Source: Acidaminococcaceae bacterium (GTDB lineage: Bacteria; Bacillota; Negativicutes; Acidaminococcales; Acidaminococcaceae). Taken from it: a stretch of 64,000 nucleotides of DNA. A model generated the notes under the pieces. That model saw nothing but the letters and a program-made list of their open reading frames with translations, ran no database searches and was not told the origin of the DNA. The stretch is taken from contig JAKVKY010000002.1 in assembly GCA_022484685.1 (NCBI GenBank), positions 58,495 to 122,494 on the forward strand, written 5' to 3'. Positions 50,408-58,443 of this stretch are shown one piece after another; positions within the stretch are counted from its first letter, which is position 1, and each line of letters begins with the position of its first letter. A program made the position numbers and the translations under genes.

Positions 50408-51640
50408 TCAGGTCAGCTCGTGCTTGTCCAGACGGGCGGGCGAGGTGGTAAAATCGCTGCCGTAGCGGCCAAAATGGTAGTGCAGCAGCTGATAGAGGTC
50501 GCCGGCCCGGGCATCTAAGGCCAGCTGCCGGTTAAAGGACGCATCGTAGTCTTTGCGGCGCAGTCCGCCGGCCTTGGTCAGGATGGGGAGGGTGGCCTTG
50601 TTCTTCATGCTGCGGAGCAGATAGCGGCCCCGGTCGTTAAAGGCCAGCACCCGCAGATATTTGGGGTCCAGGGTCGTCTGCCAGAAGTCCCGGTCTTCGT
50701 GGAGGAGCAGCTGCAGGAAGATTCTTTTGAGCGAAGGTTTGGGATAGCGTTTGTTGGTCACGGCCACTAAATAGTTTTCCCAGCCTTCCTGTAAAGCATC
50801 CCGCTGTTTGAGCATGCGGAAGCAGAGACCGTAATCGCTGATGGTGCGTTCGTAGAGCTGGTCCACCTTGCAGGTGAGCAGCTCGTAGGCCAGCAGCATC
50901 TTTAAGGGCTGCACCGGTTCGTTAAACAGCTCGTGTTCCTTCAGGGCTTTCAGGGCCTGCCGGGGTACACAGTCTTTAATCTCCGTCCAGGGCAGCCGTC
51001 CGTACAGGGCGTCCCGCAGGGCCGTGGCCGAAGCATAGGGCGCGTGCAGCTTGGTATCGTTGTAGTCGTTGCCTTGTCTTAAGATGGGCAGCGGTTCCAG
51101 GTGTGCTTGGCTGAGCTGAATCGCCCGGCGGTAGCTCATGGCCAGGATATTGTTGGGACCTTTCAGACAGGCGCCGGCCGCCGGGTGCCATTCCGCGGCA
51201 ACTTTTTCCCAGGCGGCGCCGTAGTTATGGTTCTGGTGCATAAAAATTTTAAAACGTTCCGTGGCCTGGGGCGAGTTCAGGTAGGCGGCCAGAAGATCCG
51301 CGTTCAGGGTGGGCAGTGCTTCCACCCCGAAGGCTAATTTATCTACCACGCCGGTGGCAGCCAGGACCTTGACGCCGCCCAGGGCAAAATATTCCGCGCT
51401 GCGGACACAGAAAGAAGCAGGCAGTTCCAGGACCAGGTCCACGCCGCAGCTGACGGCGATCCGGGCCCGGGTCCATTTATCCAGCAGGGCGGCTTCGCCC
51501 CTCTGGACAAAGTTGCCGCTCATGACGGCGACCACAGGTCTGTCACCGGCTTCGGCCCGCGCCTGCTGTAATAAATAGGCGTGGCCGTTGTGGAAAGGAT
51601 TAAATTCCGCGATGACGCCCAGGGCTTTTGAATTTACCAT
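50408..51640 (-). CDS. tmcAL: tRNA(Met) cytidine acetate ligase TmcAL
   Basis: TmcAL activates acetate with ATP and forms N4-acetylcytidine at the wobble base of elongator tRNA-Met. The 410-residue protein begins with the nucleotidyltransferase-like motif GVIAEFNPFHNGHAYLL, followed by VVAVMSGNFVQRGEAAL and VDLVLELPASFCVRSAEYFA. ATG 51640 has AAGGAGG upstream on the minus strand and a TTTACA-17-TATAAT promoter (complement of 51672-51700). It is divergent from yceD, a common arrangement in Firmicutes. Confidence 0.93.
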   Translation of the reverse strand: MVNSKALGVIAEFNPFHNGHAYLLQQARAEAGDRPVVAVMSGNFVQRGEAALLDKWTRARIAVSCGVDLVLELPASFCVRSAEYFALGGVKVLAATGVVDKLAFGVEALPTLNADLLAAYLNSPQATERFKIFMHQNHNYGAAWEKVAAEWHPAAGACLKGPNNILAMSYRRAIQLSQAHLEPLPILRQGNDYNDTKLHAPYASATALRDALYGRLPWTEIKDCVPRQALKALKEHELFNEPVQPLKMLLAYELLTCKVDQLYERTISDYGLCFRMLKQRDALQEGWENYLVAVTNKRYPKPSLKRIFLQLLLHEDRDFWQTTLDPKYLRVLAFNDRGRYLLRSMKNKATLPILTKAGGLRRKDYDASFNRQLALDARAGDLYQLLHYHFGRYGSDFTTSPARLDKHELT

Positions 51641-51671
51641 GTCTGCCTCCTTAAATTTCCTTTATGCTTCT

Positions 51672-51700
51672 ATTATAAGGAATATTTGGGCAGGTGTAAA
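51672..51700 (-). promoter_or_regulatory. Promoter of tmcAL
   Basis: On the minus strand TTTACA (complement of 51695-51700), a 17-base spacer and TATAAT (complement of 51672-51677). Confidence 0.87.
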
Positions 51701-51725
51701 CTTTTTTTCTTATAGTTAATAACCC

Positions 51726-51754
51726 TTGACAAAGCCGGGACCCCTGTATATAAT
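51726..51754 (+). promoter_or_regulatory. Promoter of yceD-rpmF
   Basis: TTGACA (51726-51731), a 17-base spacer and TATAAT (51749-51754). Transcription would start only about 11 bases before the yceD ATG. Confidence 0.92.
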
Positions 51755-51771
51755 TGTAACGTTGGTGAAAC

Positions 51772-52275
51772 ATGATTAAGATTAATGTCGCAGAAATTCA
51801 AAAAAGCCTGGTAGGCAGTAAAAAACTTGTTTACGAGGTTACCCCGGAGGAGCTGGAAATCAGCCCTGAGGATCTGGAGGTAGTAGGACCGGTACGATTT
51901 ACTGGTACCATCACGAACGCCGGTGATGTGCTGCTCTTGCAAGGTAAGGTTACGGCCACGGTGAAACGTGTGTGCGGCCGGTGCCTGGAAGAGTTTACAG
52001 CAGTGTCGACGGCAGACGTCCTGGAAAAGTATTATCCGGCCGGGACAGTGGCAACAGAAGCGGATGCGCTGGTGTATGACGGCGACCTGGTGGATGTAGC
52101 GGCAGCGCTGCGTGAAAGTCTGGTTTTAGCAGAACCTTTAAAGGTGCTCTGCAAGGAGGACTGCAAAGGCCTGTGCCCGGTGTGCGGCGCCAACCGAAAC
52201 CTGCATCCCTGTACCTGTGATACCACGCGTCTTGATCCACGGTTTTCGGCATTAAAAGAACTTTTAAAGAAGTGA
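51772..52275 (+). CDS. yceD: YceD/DUF177 family protein
   Basis: The 167-residue protein belongs to the DUF177 family encoded before rpmF in many bacteria. Plant and bacterial relatives have been linked to 23S rRNA maturation. It has VGPVRFTGTITNAGDVLLLQ, a CGRCLEEF motif and the C-terminal CKGLCPVCGANRNLHPCTC metal-binding-like cluster. The ribosome site is weak and the leader seems to be only about 11 bases, so initiation may be nearly leaderless. rpmF follows 39 bases later. Confidence 0.9.
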   Translation: MIKINVAEIQKSLVGSKKLVYEVTPEELEISPEDLEVVGPVRFTGTITNAGDVLLLQGKVTATVKRVCGRCLEEFTAVSTADVLEKYYPAGTVATEADALVYDGDLVDVAAALRESLVLAEPLKVLCKEDCKGLCPVCGANRNLHPCTCDTTRLDPRFSALKELLKK

Positions 52276-52314
52276 AATCACAAGTCACCGTAATAGCTTG
52301 AGGAGGTGTAACAA

Positions 52315-52497
52315 ATGGCAGTACCAAAGAGAAAAATGACCAAGGCTCGTCGCGATTCCCGTCGTGCCAACTGGAAGCTGGAAGTTCCCGGTATGGTCGA
52401 ATGCCCGCAATGTCATGAGCTGAAAATGCCCCATCGCGTATGCCCGGAATGCGGCTATTATGATGGTAAAGAAGTCGTTAAGAACGACGCTGAGTAA
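52315..52497 (+). CDS. rpmF: 50S ribosomal protein L32
   Basis: The 60-residue protein is bL32: it starts [20 protein letters not shown] and has a four-Cys zinc ribbon (CPQC ... CPECGYY). GAGGAGGT precedes the ATG. It is co-transcribed with yceD and followed by a strong terminator. The Cys-containing form is the zinc-bound type. Confidence 0.98.
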   Translation: MAVPKRKMTKARRDSRRANWKLEVPGMVECPQCHELKMPHRVCPECGYYDGKEVVKNDAE

Positions 52498-52504
52498 TGG
52501 TTCC

Positions 52505-52542
52505 AAAAAAGTCCCGAAGTTAACAGCTTCGGGACTTTTTTT
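52505..52542 (+). terminator. Terminator after rpmF
   Basis: GTCCCGAAG (52511-52519) / CTTCGGGAC (52527-52535), extended by flanking A and T runs. Confidence 0.94.
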
Positions 52543-52659
52543 GTAGCTTAAGAAGCGGCCCGGGGGAGCGGAAAACGGCCGGGAAGAAAGTCTGCCGGTC
52601 CTGTCAGGCAGACGGCTGAAGCCGGTTCGTAAAATAATTGTGAAATGCCCGGCACCCCC

Positions 52660-52688
52660 TTGACTATTTTAGAAAATGCGCTTATAAT
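52660..52688 (+). promoter_or_regulatory. Promoter of the fapR-fab operon
   Basis: TTGACT (52660-52665), a 17-base spacer and TATAAT (52683-52688). Confidence 0.9.
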
Positions 52689-52699
52689 TACCGTAGGTG

Positions 52700-52716
52700 T
52701 TATGAGCAGGTACTAA
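52700..52716. promoter_or_regulatory. Candidate FapR operator
   Basis: TTATGAGCAGGTACTAA fits the known FapR site pattern TTAGTACCTGGTACTAA at 13 of 17 positions, and its right half is perfect. It lies just after the predicted transcription start, so FapR would repress its own operon and malonyl-CoA would release it. Confidence 0.65.
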
Positions 52717-52731
52717 AGTAGGGTGATAGAC

Positions 52732-53313
52732 ATGGACGCTTCGAAAAGAATAATCAGGCAGACTAAGCTGCCGAAGCTCTTGGCGCGGGATCCGTTCCTC
52801 ACCGATGAGCAGCTGGCCCGGAAACTAAAGGTCAGCGTGCCCACCATCCGGCTGGACCGGACCTGTCTGGGCATACCTGAGCTGAGGGAACGTACCCGGT
52901 TGATGGCGGAAACAGCCCAGAATAAGTTGAAGGCTATTTCCAAAAAAGATATCGTGGGGGATCTGATAGCCCTGGAACTGAACAAGAAAGCTATCTCCAC
53001 CCTGACCATCACCCCGGATATGGTGCTGGAAAAGACGGGGGTCATGCGGGGACATTTCATGTTCGCCATGGCGGATACCCTGGCTTTAGCTTTAGTAGAT
53101 GCCGAAGTTGCTTTAACAGGTGTGGGCAATGTGAAGTACCGGGTGCCGGTCTATGCCGGGACTACCTTGGTGGCCAAGGCGGAAGTGGTGAACCGGCGCA
53201 AGGACAGATTTTTTATCCATGTCTACATCTTTATGCGGGACAAACAGATTGAAGTATTTAGAGCGAAGTTTATCGTAGTGGCCTTATCCGGTGAAAGGAA
53301 GCGGGAAGCATGA
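52732..53313 (+). CDS. fapR: Fatty acid biosynthesis repressor FapR
   Basis: FapR represses fatty-acid and phospholipid genes and is released by malonyl-CoA. The protein is about 193 residues. The N-terminal helix-turn-helix (LTDEQLARKLKVSVPTIRLD) is followed by a linker helix and a hot-dog domain (GHFMFAMADTLALALVDAEV) that binds the effector. ATG 52732 is 8 bases after AGTAGGG; the GTG at 52723 is too close to it. Its stop overlaps the plsX start by 4 bases. The gene order fapR-plsX-fab matches the Firmicutes operon. Confidence 0.95.
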   Translation: MDASKRIIRQTKLPKLLARDPFLTDEQLARKLKVSVPTIRLDRTCLGIPELRERTRLMAETAQNKLKAISKKDIVGDLIALELNKKAISTLTITPDMVLEKTGVMRGHFMFAMADTLALALVDAEVALTGVGNVKYRVPVYAGTTLVAKAEVVNRRKDRFFIHVYIFMRDKQIEVFRAKFIVVALSGERKREA

Positions 53314-54311
53314 AGATTGCTCTCGATGTGATGGGAACAGATTTCGGCCCCAAGGAATTAGTGCTGGGCGCCGTCCAGGCAGTGCAGGAATATGACTGCG
53401 ATATAGTTTTGGTAGGCGATGAAGCTACCATTAAAGAGTTGTTGCAAAAATATGGTGCGGCTGCTAATCCGCATTTTACCATTCAGCATGCCTCCGAGGT
53501 GATCGACATGCACGAGCATCCCGGTATCGCCGTGAAGACGAAGAAGGATGCCAGCATCGTGGTGGCCACGGATTTGCTCCGGGCTCACAAATGTGACGCC
53601 CTGGTCAGCAGTGGCAGTACCGGCGCTGCCGTGGCTGCGGCCCTGTTTCATCTGGGACGGATCCACGGTATCGAAAGACCCAGTATCGCCACCCCGATTC
53701 CCAGCCTGACCGGTACCACGGTGGTGCTGGACAGCGGCGCCAAGGTGGACGCCAAACCGGAACACATGGTACAAAGCGCCGTCATGGGCAGTGTCTATGC
53801 GGAACTGATGCTGGGCATCAAGAATCCCCGGGTGGGGCTGCTGAACATCGGCGAGGAAGAGACCAAGGGCAACGAACAAGCCCTGGCTACCTACCCGCTT
53901 TTGAAGCAGGAGAAGAACATTAACTTTATCGGTAACGTGGAAGGACGCGATATCAATAAAGGTACGGTGGACGTGGTGGTCTGCGACGGGTTCGTAGGCA
54001 ACGTGGTCCTGAAGTTTGCGGAAGGTCTGGCCCGGGCCATCATGATCATGGTCAAGGATGCCATCATGAACGGCGGCGTCACGGCTAAGTTGGGCGGTCT
54101 TTTAATCAAGCCGGCCTTAAAGAAGCTGGGCAAGCGGCTGGATCCTGCGGAATACGGCGGCGCGCTCCTCTTGGGCGTCAAAGCTCCGTTCTTTATCTGC
54201 CACGGCAGCAGCAAGGCCAAGGATATCAAGAGCGCCATCGGCGTGGCTGTTAAGTGTGTGAAGTCCGACGTGGTGACCCGCATCAGCGAGCTGGTCGTCC
54301 GGGAGGAATAA
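53310..54311 (+). CDS. plsX: Phosphate acyltransferase PlsX
   Basis: PlsX converts acyl-ACP and phosphate to acyl-phosphate, the first step of phospholipid synthesis via PlsY. The 333-residue protein has MKIALDVMGTDFGPKELVLG, VSSGSTGAAVAAALFHLGRI and NVEGRDINKGTVDVVVCDGF. It overlaps fapR by 4 bases (ATGA). No plsY is in the window. Confidence 0.96.
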   Translation: MKIALDVMGTDFGPKELVLGAVQAVQEYDCDIVLVGDEATIKELLQKYGAAANPHFTIQHASEVIDMHEHPGIAVKTKKDASIVVATDLLRAHKCDALVSSGSTGAAVAAALFHLGRIHGIERPSIATPIPSLTGTTVVLDSGAKVDAKPEHMVQSAVMGSVYAELMLGIKNPRVGLLNIGEEETKGNEQALATYPLLKQEKNINFIGNVEGRDINKGTVDVVVCDGFVGNVVLKFAEGLARAIMIMVKDAIMNGGVTAKLGGLLIKPALKKLGKRLDPAEYGGALLLGVKAPFFICHGSSKAKDIKSAIGVAVKCVKSDVVTRISELVVREE

Positions 54312-54415
54312 ACAAGGGTAGTACGGCGGTCCGGCAGGAGGGAAGCTTACCGGCCGCCGGCAAGATAGATGTACAGCAAGTTAGGATTAAGTTGAGGAGT
54401 AACTGGGGAGAGAGC

Positions 54416-55405
54416 ATGAATATTTCTGTAGGTATCCTGGGCATTGGTTCGTATTTACCGGAAAAAGTTTTAACCAATGCTGATCTGGAAAAGATGGTAA
54501 ATACTACGGACGAGTGGATCATTGAACGCACCGGTATCAAGGCCAGACATATTGCGGCGCCGGAACAGGCCACCAGCGATATGAGCATCCTGGCGGCAAA
54601 GAAGGCCCTGGCGGATGCCAAGACCGACCCGCTGGAGATTGACCTGGTGATCCTGGCCACGGCTTCGCCGGACCACGAGTTCCCCAGCACGGCCTGTCAG
54701 GTGCAGGACGCCCTGGGTTGCAAGAACGCGGCTGCGTTTGACCTGGCCGCCGGTTGCAGCGGTTTTGTGTACAGCCTGATCGTGGCCAGCCAGATGTTGC
54801 AGGCTGGTATCTATAAGAAGATCCTGATCATCGGCGCCGAAACTTTGAGCCGTATCATGGACTTCAGCGACCGCAATACCTGCGTGCTGTTCGGCGATGG
54901 CGCCGGCGCCGCGGTGGTAGGCCGTGTGGATGAAGGCTACGGCGTCCTGGGTCTGGATATGGGCGCTGACGGCAGCGGCGGTAAGTTCCTGATCCAGCCG
55001 GCAGGCGGCAGCCGTCGTCCGGCCAGTCATGAGACTATCGACGAGCACGGTCATTACATCCATATGGATGGTAAGGAAGTTTATAAGTTTGCTACCCGCA
55101 TCATGGCCAAGACGGCGTTGAAGAGTTTGGCAAATGCCGGGCTGACCTTAGAGCAGTTAGACCTGCTGATACCTCATCAGGCTAACATCCGCATCATCAA
55201 GAGCGCGGCTAAGCATTTAAAGATGCCCATGGAAAAAGTATGGGTAAATATTGATAAGTACGCCAACACTTCGGCGGCCTGCATCCCCATCTGCCTGGAC
55301 GAAGCCCAGGAAGCGGGCAGGCTCCATAAGGGCGACAACCTCCTTTTGGTAGGTTTTGGCGCCGGCCTGACCTGGGCCAGTGTGGTTCTGAAGTGGGCTA
55401 AGTGA
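54416..55405 (+). CDS. fabH: 3-oxoacyl-ACP synthase III FabH
   Basis: FabH (EC 2.3.1.180) starts fatty-acid chains from acyl-CoA and malonyl-ACP. The protein is about 329 residues. It begins MNISVGILGIGSYLPE and has the catalytic Cys in DLAAGCSGFVYSL, His in LIPHQANIRII and Asn in KYANTSAACIP. The frame stays open to 54254, inside plsX, but ATG 54416 follows GGGGAGAG and fits the family start. Confidence 0.95.
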   Translation: MNISVGILGIGSYLPEKVLTNADLEKMVNTTDEWIIERTGIKARHIAAPEQATSDMSILAAKKALADAKTDPLEIDLVILATASPDHEFPSTACQVQDALGCKNAAAFDLAAGCSGFVYSLIVASQMLQAGIYKKILIIGAETLSRIMDFSDRNTCVLFGDGAGAAVVGRVDEGYGVLGLDMGADGSGGKFLIQPAGGSRRPASHETIDEHGHYIHMDGKEVYKFATRIMAKTALKSLANAGLTLEQLDLLIPHQANIRIIKSAAKHLKMPMEKVWVNIDKYANTSAACIPICLDEAQEAGRLHKGDNLLLVGFGAGLTWASVVLKWAK

Positions 55406-55426
55406 GGAAAGCGAGGTAGTGTAAAA

Positions 55427-56374
55427 ATGACAAAAGTTGCATTTGTATTCCCGGGCCAGGGTTCTCAGGCTGTAGGCATGTGCAAGGATCTGTATGAGGC
55501 ATACCCGGTGGCACACCGGATTTTTGAAGAAGCAGACGAAGCTTTAGGTTTTTCTATGACCGATCTGATCATGCAGGGACCGGAAGAAGCTTTGCGTTTG
55601 ACGGAAAATACCCAGCCGGCGATTTTAACCGCCAGCGTGGCTTGTTTTGAAGTTTTAAAGGAAAAAGGTCTGACCTGCGCGATGGCAGGCGGCCACAGCC
55701 TGGGCGAATACAGTGCCCTGGTTGCTGCCGGCGCTCTTAGTTTTGCCGATGCGGTCCGCACGGTAAAAAGCCGCGGCAAGTTCATGCAGGAAGCAGTGCC
55801 GGTAGGCGAAGGCGCCATGGCGGCCATCATCGGTCTGGACCCGGACAAGATTGACAGCATCTGCCAGGAAACCGAAAAGTCCTGCGGCGAAGCTGTACAG
55901 GCTGTAAACTTTAACTGTCCCGGCCAGGTGGTTATCGCCGGTGCTACCGCAGCCGTAAACAAGGCGGTAGAAGCTTTGAAGGCAGCCGGCGCCAAACGCG
56001 CCATCCTGTTGAATGTCAGTGCTCCTTTCCACAGCACCCTGATGACCCCGGCGGCCAAACGTCTGGCCGAGGTGCTGGACAAGGTAACGTTCCACGATGC
56101 GGCCTTCCCGGTCGTAGCCAACGTGGATGCTCAGCCGGAAACCAAGGCGGATGTGATCAAGGCTAACCTGGTGAAACAGGCGGACCATCCGGTACGCTGG
56201 GAAAAGAGCGTACATACCATGCTGGATGCCGGTATCGATACTTTCGTAGAAGTTGGACCCGGCAGGGTTCTCTCCGGTTTTACCAAGAAGATTGACCGCA
56301 GCAAGACGTCCTTAAACGTAGAAAACGTCGAGAGTCTGGAAAAAACTCTTGCTTATTTCAAGGAGGTTCGTTAA
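55427..56374 (+). CDS. fabD: Malonyl-CoA:ACP transacylase FabD
   Basis: FabD (EC 2.3.1.39) transfers malonyl from CoA to ACP. The 315-residue protein has FPGQGSQAVGM, the nucleophile Ser in AGGHSLGEYSALVAAG, the QVVIAGA loop and the His region SAPFHSTLM. It is within the fab operon, 21 bases after fabH and 1 base before the fabG start codon. Confidence 0.96.
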   Translation: MTKVAFVFPGQGSQAVGMCKDLYEAYPVAHRIFEEADEALGFSMTDLIMQGPEEALRLTENTQPAILTASVACFEVLKEKGLTCAMAGGHSLGEYSALVAAGALSFADAVRTVKSRGKFMQEAVPVGEGAMAAIIGLDPDKIDSICQETEKSCGEAVQAVNFNCPGQVVIAGATAAVNKAVEALKAAGAKRAILLNVSAPFHSTLMTPAAKRLAEVLDKVTFHDAAFPVVANVDAQPETKADVIKANLVKQADHPVRWEKSVHTMLDAGIDTFVEVGPGRVLSGFTKKIDRSKTSLNVENVESLEKTLAYFKEVR

Positions 56375-56375
56375 A

Positions 56376-57119
56376 ATGCAGTTGGAAGGTAAAGTAGCGT
56401 TAGTAACCGGTGGTTCCCGCGGTATCGGCCGTGCCATCGCCCTGCTTTTGGCCGGGAGAGGCGCCGATGTGGCCATCAATTTTGCCGGCAATGAAGCCGC
56501 AGCCCAGGCTACGGTGGACGAGATCAAGGCCCTGGGCCGTAAGGCTATCATGATTAAAGCGGATGTGGCTGATAATGCAGCCTGCACCGCCATGGTAGAT
56601 CAGGTAGTCCGGGAATTTGGCAAGATTGATATCCTGGTCAACAATGCCGGTATCACCCGGGACGGTCTCCTGATGCGCATGAAGGAAGCGGATTGGGATG
56701 CTGTGCTCAATACCAACCTGAAGAGTGTGTACAACTGCTCCAAGGCAGCCATCAAATATATGATGAAGGCACGTGCCGGCCGTATCGTCAGCATCAGTTC
56801 CGTGGTAGGTCTGATGGGCAATGCGGGCCAGGCCAATTACGCAGCCGCTAAAGCCGGTATCATCGGCTTTACCATGGCGCTTGCCAAAGAGGTGGCCAGC
56901 CGCGGCATCACGGTTAACTCCGTGGCCCCCGGTTTTGTGAACACCGACATGACCAAGGTTTTACCGGAAAAGGTCGTGGAGAGTCTTAAAGCAGCTATCC
57001 CTCTCGCTAAACTTGGCGAACCTGAGGATATTGCGAAAGCGGTAGCATTCCTAGTATCGGATGATGCCGCCTATATAACCGGCCAGACTTTACATGTGGA
57101 CGGCGGTATGGTAATGTAG
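56376..57119 (+). CDS. fabG: 3-oxoacyl-ACP reductase FabG
   Basis: FabG (EC 1.1.1.100) reduces 3-oxoacyl-ACP with NADPH. The 247-residue short-chain dehydrogenase has VTGGSRGIGRAIAL, NNAGITRDGLLMRM, the catalytic Ser in SISSVVGLMG, and YAAAKAG with Tyr and Lys. ATG 56376 has AGGAGG 9 bases upstream, inside the end of fabD; the longer frame from 56349 is not used. Confidence 0.96.
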   Translation: MQLEGKVALVTGGSRGIGRAIALLLAGRGADVAINFAGNEAAAQATVDEIKALGRKAIMIKADVADNAACTAMVDQVVREFGKIDILVNNAGITRDGLLMRMKEADWDAVLNTNLKSVYNCSKAAIKYMMKARAGRIVSISSVVGLMGNAGQANYAAAKAGIIGFTMALAKEVASRGITVNSVAPGFVNTDMTKVLPEKVVESLKAAIPLAKLGEPEDIAKAVAFLVSDDAAYITGQTLHVDGGMVM

Positions 57120-57158
57120 TAGAGGAAGGAAATTTACCTTGGAAGGAGGTGAATCGTA

Positions 57159-57395
57159 ATGAGCACTTTCGAAAAAGTAAGAGATATTACTGTTGAACAG
57201 TTGAGCGTTGATGCAGATGAAGTGAAGATGGAATCTGCCTTTATCGATGACCTGGGCGCTGATTCCCTGGACATTGTTGAGCTGATCATGGCTTTCGAAG
57301 AAGAATTTGGTGTTGAAATTCCCGATGAGAAGGCTGAAAAGATCCGCACTGTTGCCGACGCAGTTAAAATGTTGGATGAAGAAAAGGCAAAATAA
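57159..57395 (+). CDS. acpP: Acyl carrier protein
   Basis: The 78-residue acidic protein carries growing acyl chains on a phosphopantetheine attached to the Ser of [10 protein letters not shown]. The sequence is typical ([37 protein letters not shown]). GGAGGTGA precedes the ATG. A stable hairpin follows before fabK and may protect or shape the acpP transcript. Confidence 0.97.
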   Translation: MSTFEKVRDITVEQLSVDADEVKMESAFIDDLGADSLDIVELIMAFEEEFGVEIPDEKAEKIRTVADAVKMLDEEKAK

Positions 57396-57402
57396 ATTTT
57401 TA

Positions 57403-57441
57403 GCAGCCGGGGAGGCCGCTCTGGCTTCCCCGTTTAGCTGC
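57403..57441 (+). promoter_or_regulatory. Intercistronic hairpin between acpP and fabK
   Basis: CGGGGAGGCC (57408-57417) pairs with GGCTTCCCCG (57423-57432), with an outer GCAGC/GCTGC stem. No proper T run follows, so it is more likely a partial terminator or mRNA-stabilising or processing element than a full terminator. Confidence 0.55.
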
Positions 57442-57466
57442 ATATTCCTGAAATGGGGGATATTTG

Positions 57467-58423
57467 TTGAAATTTCCAGTGCTTAGAATAGGAAAACTAA
57501 CGCCGCAGATCCCGATTATCCAGGGAGGCATGGCGATTAGATTATCAACGGCACGTCTGGCAGCCGCGGTTGCCAATGAAGGTGGCATTGGGCTTATTGC
57601 CGCTTCCGGTATGGAAGAGTGGGAATTGAGGAGCGAGATTAGGCTCGCCCGCAAGCTGACTAATGGCAAGGGCATCATCGGCATTAACTGCATGGTGGCG
57701 GCCCGGGCTTTTAAACACCTGATCACGACCGCTGCACAAGAGAAAATAGACTTAATCGTGGCCGGCGCCGGTTTTTCAAGAGATATCTTTGCCGTAGGCA
57801 GGGAATATGGTGTGGAAGTAGTGCCCATCGTTTCTTCCGTGAAACTGGCGAAGATCTCCGAAAAACTGGGAGCTTCCGCCATCGTCGTGGAAGGCACGGA
57901 GGCCGGGGGACATTTGGGGACGCAGCAGTCCATTAAGGAACTGGTCCCGGAGATCGTGGCGGCCGTGCATATACCTGTGATTGCAGCAGGCGGTGCGGTG
58001 TGCGGCGCAGATGTAGCCGAGCTTTTAAAGCTGGGCGCCAGCGGTGTGCAGATGGGCAGCCGTTTTGCCGCCAGCGAAGAGTCTAACGGCGCACCGTCAT
58101 TGAAAGAATTTTATTTGAAGATGACCAAGGAAGATGTGGTACAGATAGACAGCCCTGTAGGTTATAAGGGCCGGGCTATCCTCAATCCGTTTGCCAAGTT
58201 GTCGCTGGAAGGTAAAGCACCCAAGCCGGTGACCTGTGATGCCTGCTTAAAACATTGTAAGCAGAACTTCTGCATCATCAGGGCGCTGACCCGTGCACAA
58301 CAGGGCGATGTGGATACGGGACTGGTCTTCACTGGTGCGAATATGTGGAAGATTAAAGAGATTCTGCCGGTCAAGGAAATATTCCGTAGGATCAAAGAAG
58401 AAGTTGCAGCCGTAGCAGACTAA
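57467..58423 (+). CDS. fabK: Enoyl-ACP reductase II FabK
   Basis: FabK is an FMN-dependent enoyl-ACP reductase, the last step of chain elongation, and replaces FabI in many Firmicutes. The protein is about 318 residues. It has PIIQGGMAIRLSTARLAAAV, VEGTEAGGHLGTQQSIKELV, AAGGAVCGADVAELLKLGAS and GVQMGSRFAASEES. The start is a TTG (57467, or 57464), with GGGGGA upstream at the right distance for 57467; no in-frame ATG fits. The C-terminus has four Cys (CDACLKHCKQNFC), a possible metal site also seen in some 2-nitropropane-dioxygenase-family proteins. Confidence 0.9.
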   Translation: MKFPVLRIGKLTPQIPIIQGGMAIRLSTARLAAAVANEGGIGLIAASGMEEWELRSEIRLARKLTNGKGIIGINCMVAARAFKHLITTAAQEKIDLIVAGAGFSRDIFAVGREYGVEVVPIVSSVKLAKISEKLGASAIVVEGTEAGGHLGTQQSIKELVPEIVAAVHIPVIAAGGAVCGADVAELLKLGASGVQMGSRFAASEESNGAPSLKEFYLKMTKEDVVQIDSPVGYKGRAILNPFAKLSLEGKAPKPVTCDACLKHCKQNFCIIRALTRAQQGDVDTGLVFTGANMWKIKEILPVKEIFRRIKEEVAAVAD

Positions 58424-58443
58424 GAATTTATGAGGTGATAATT

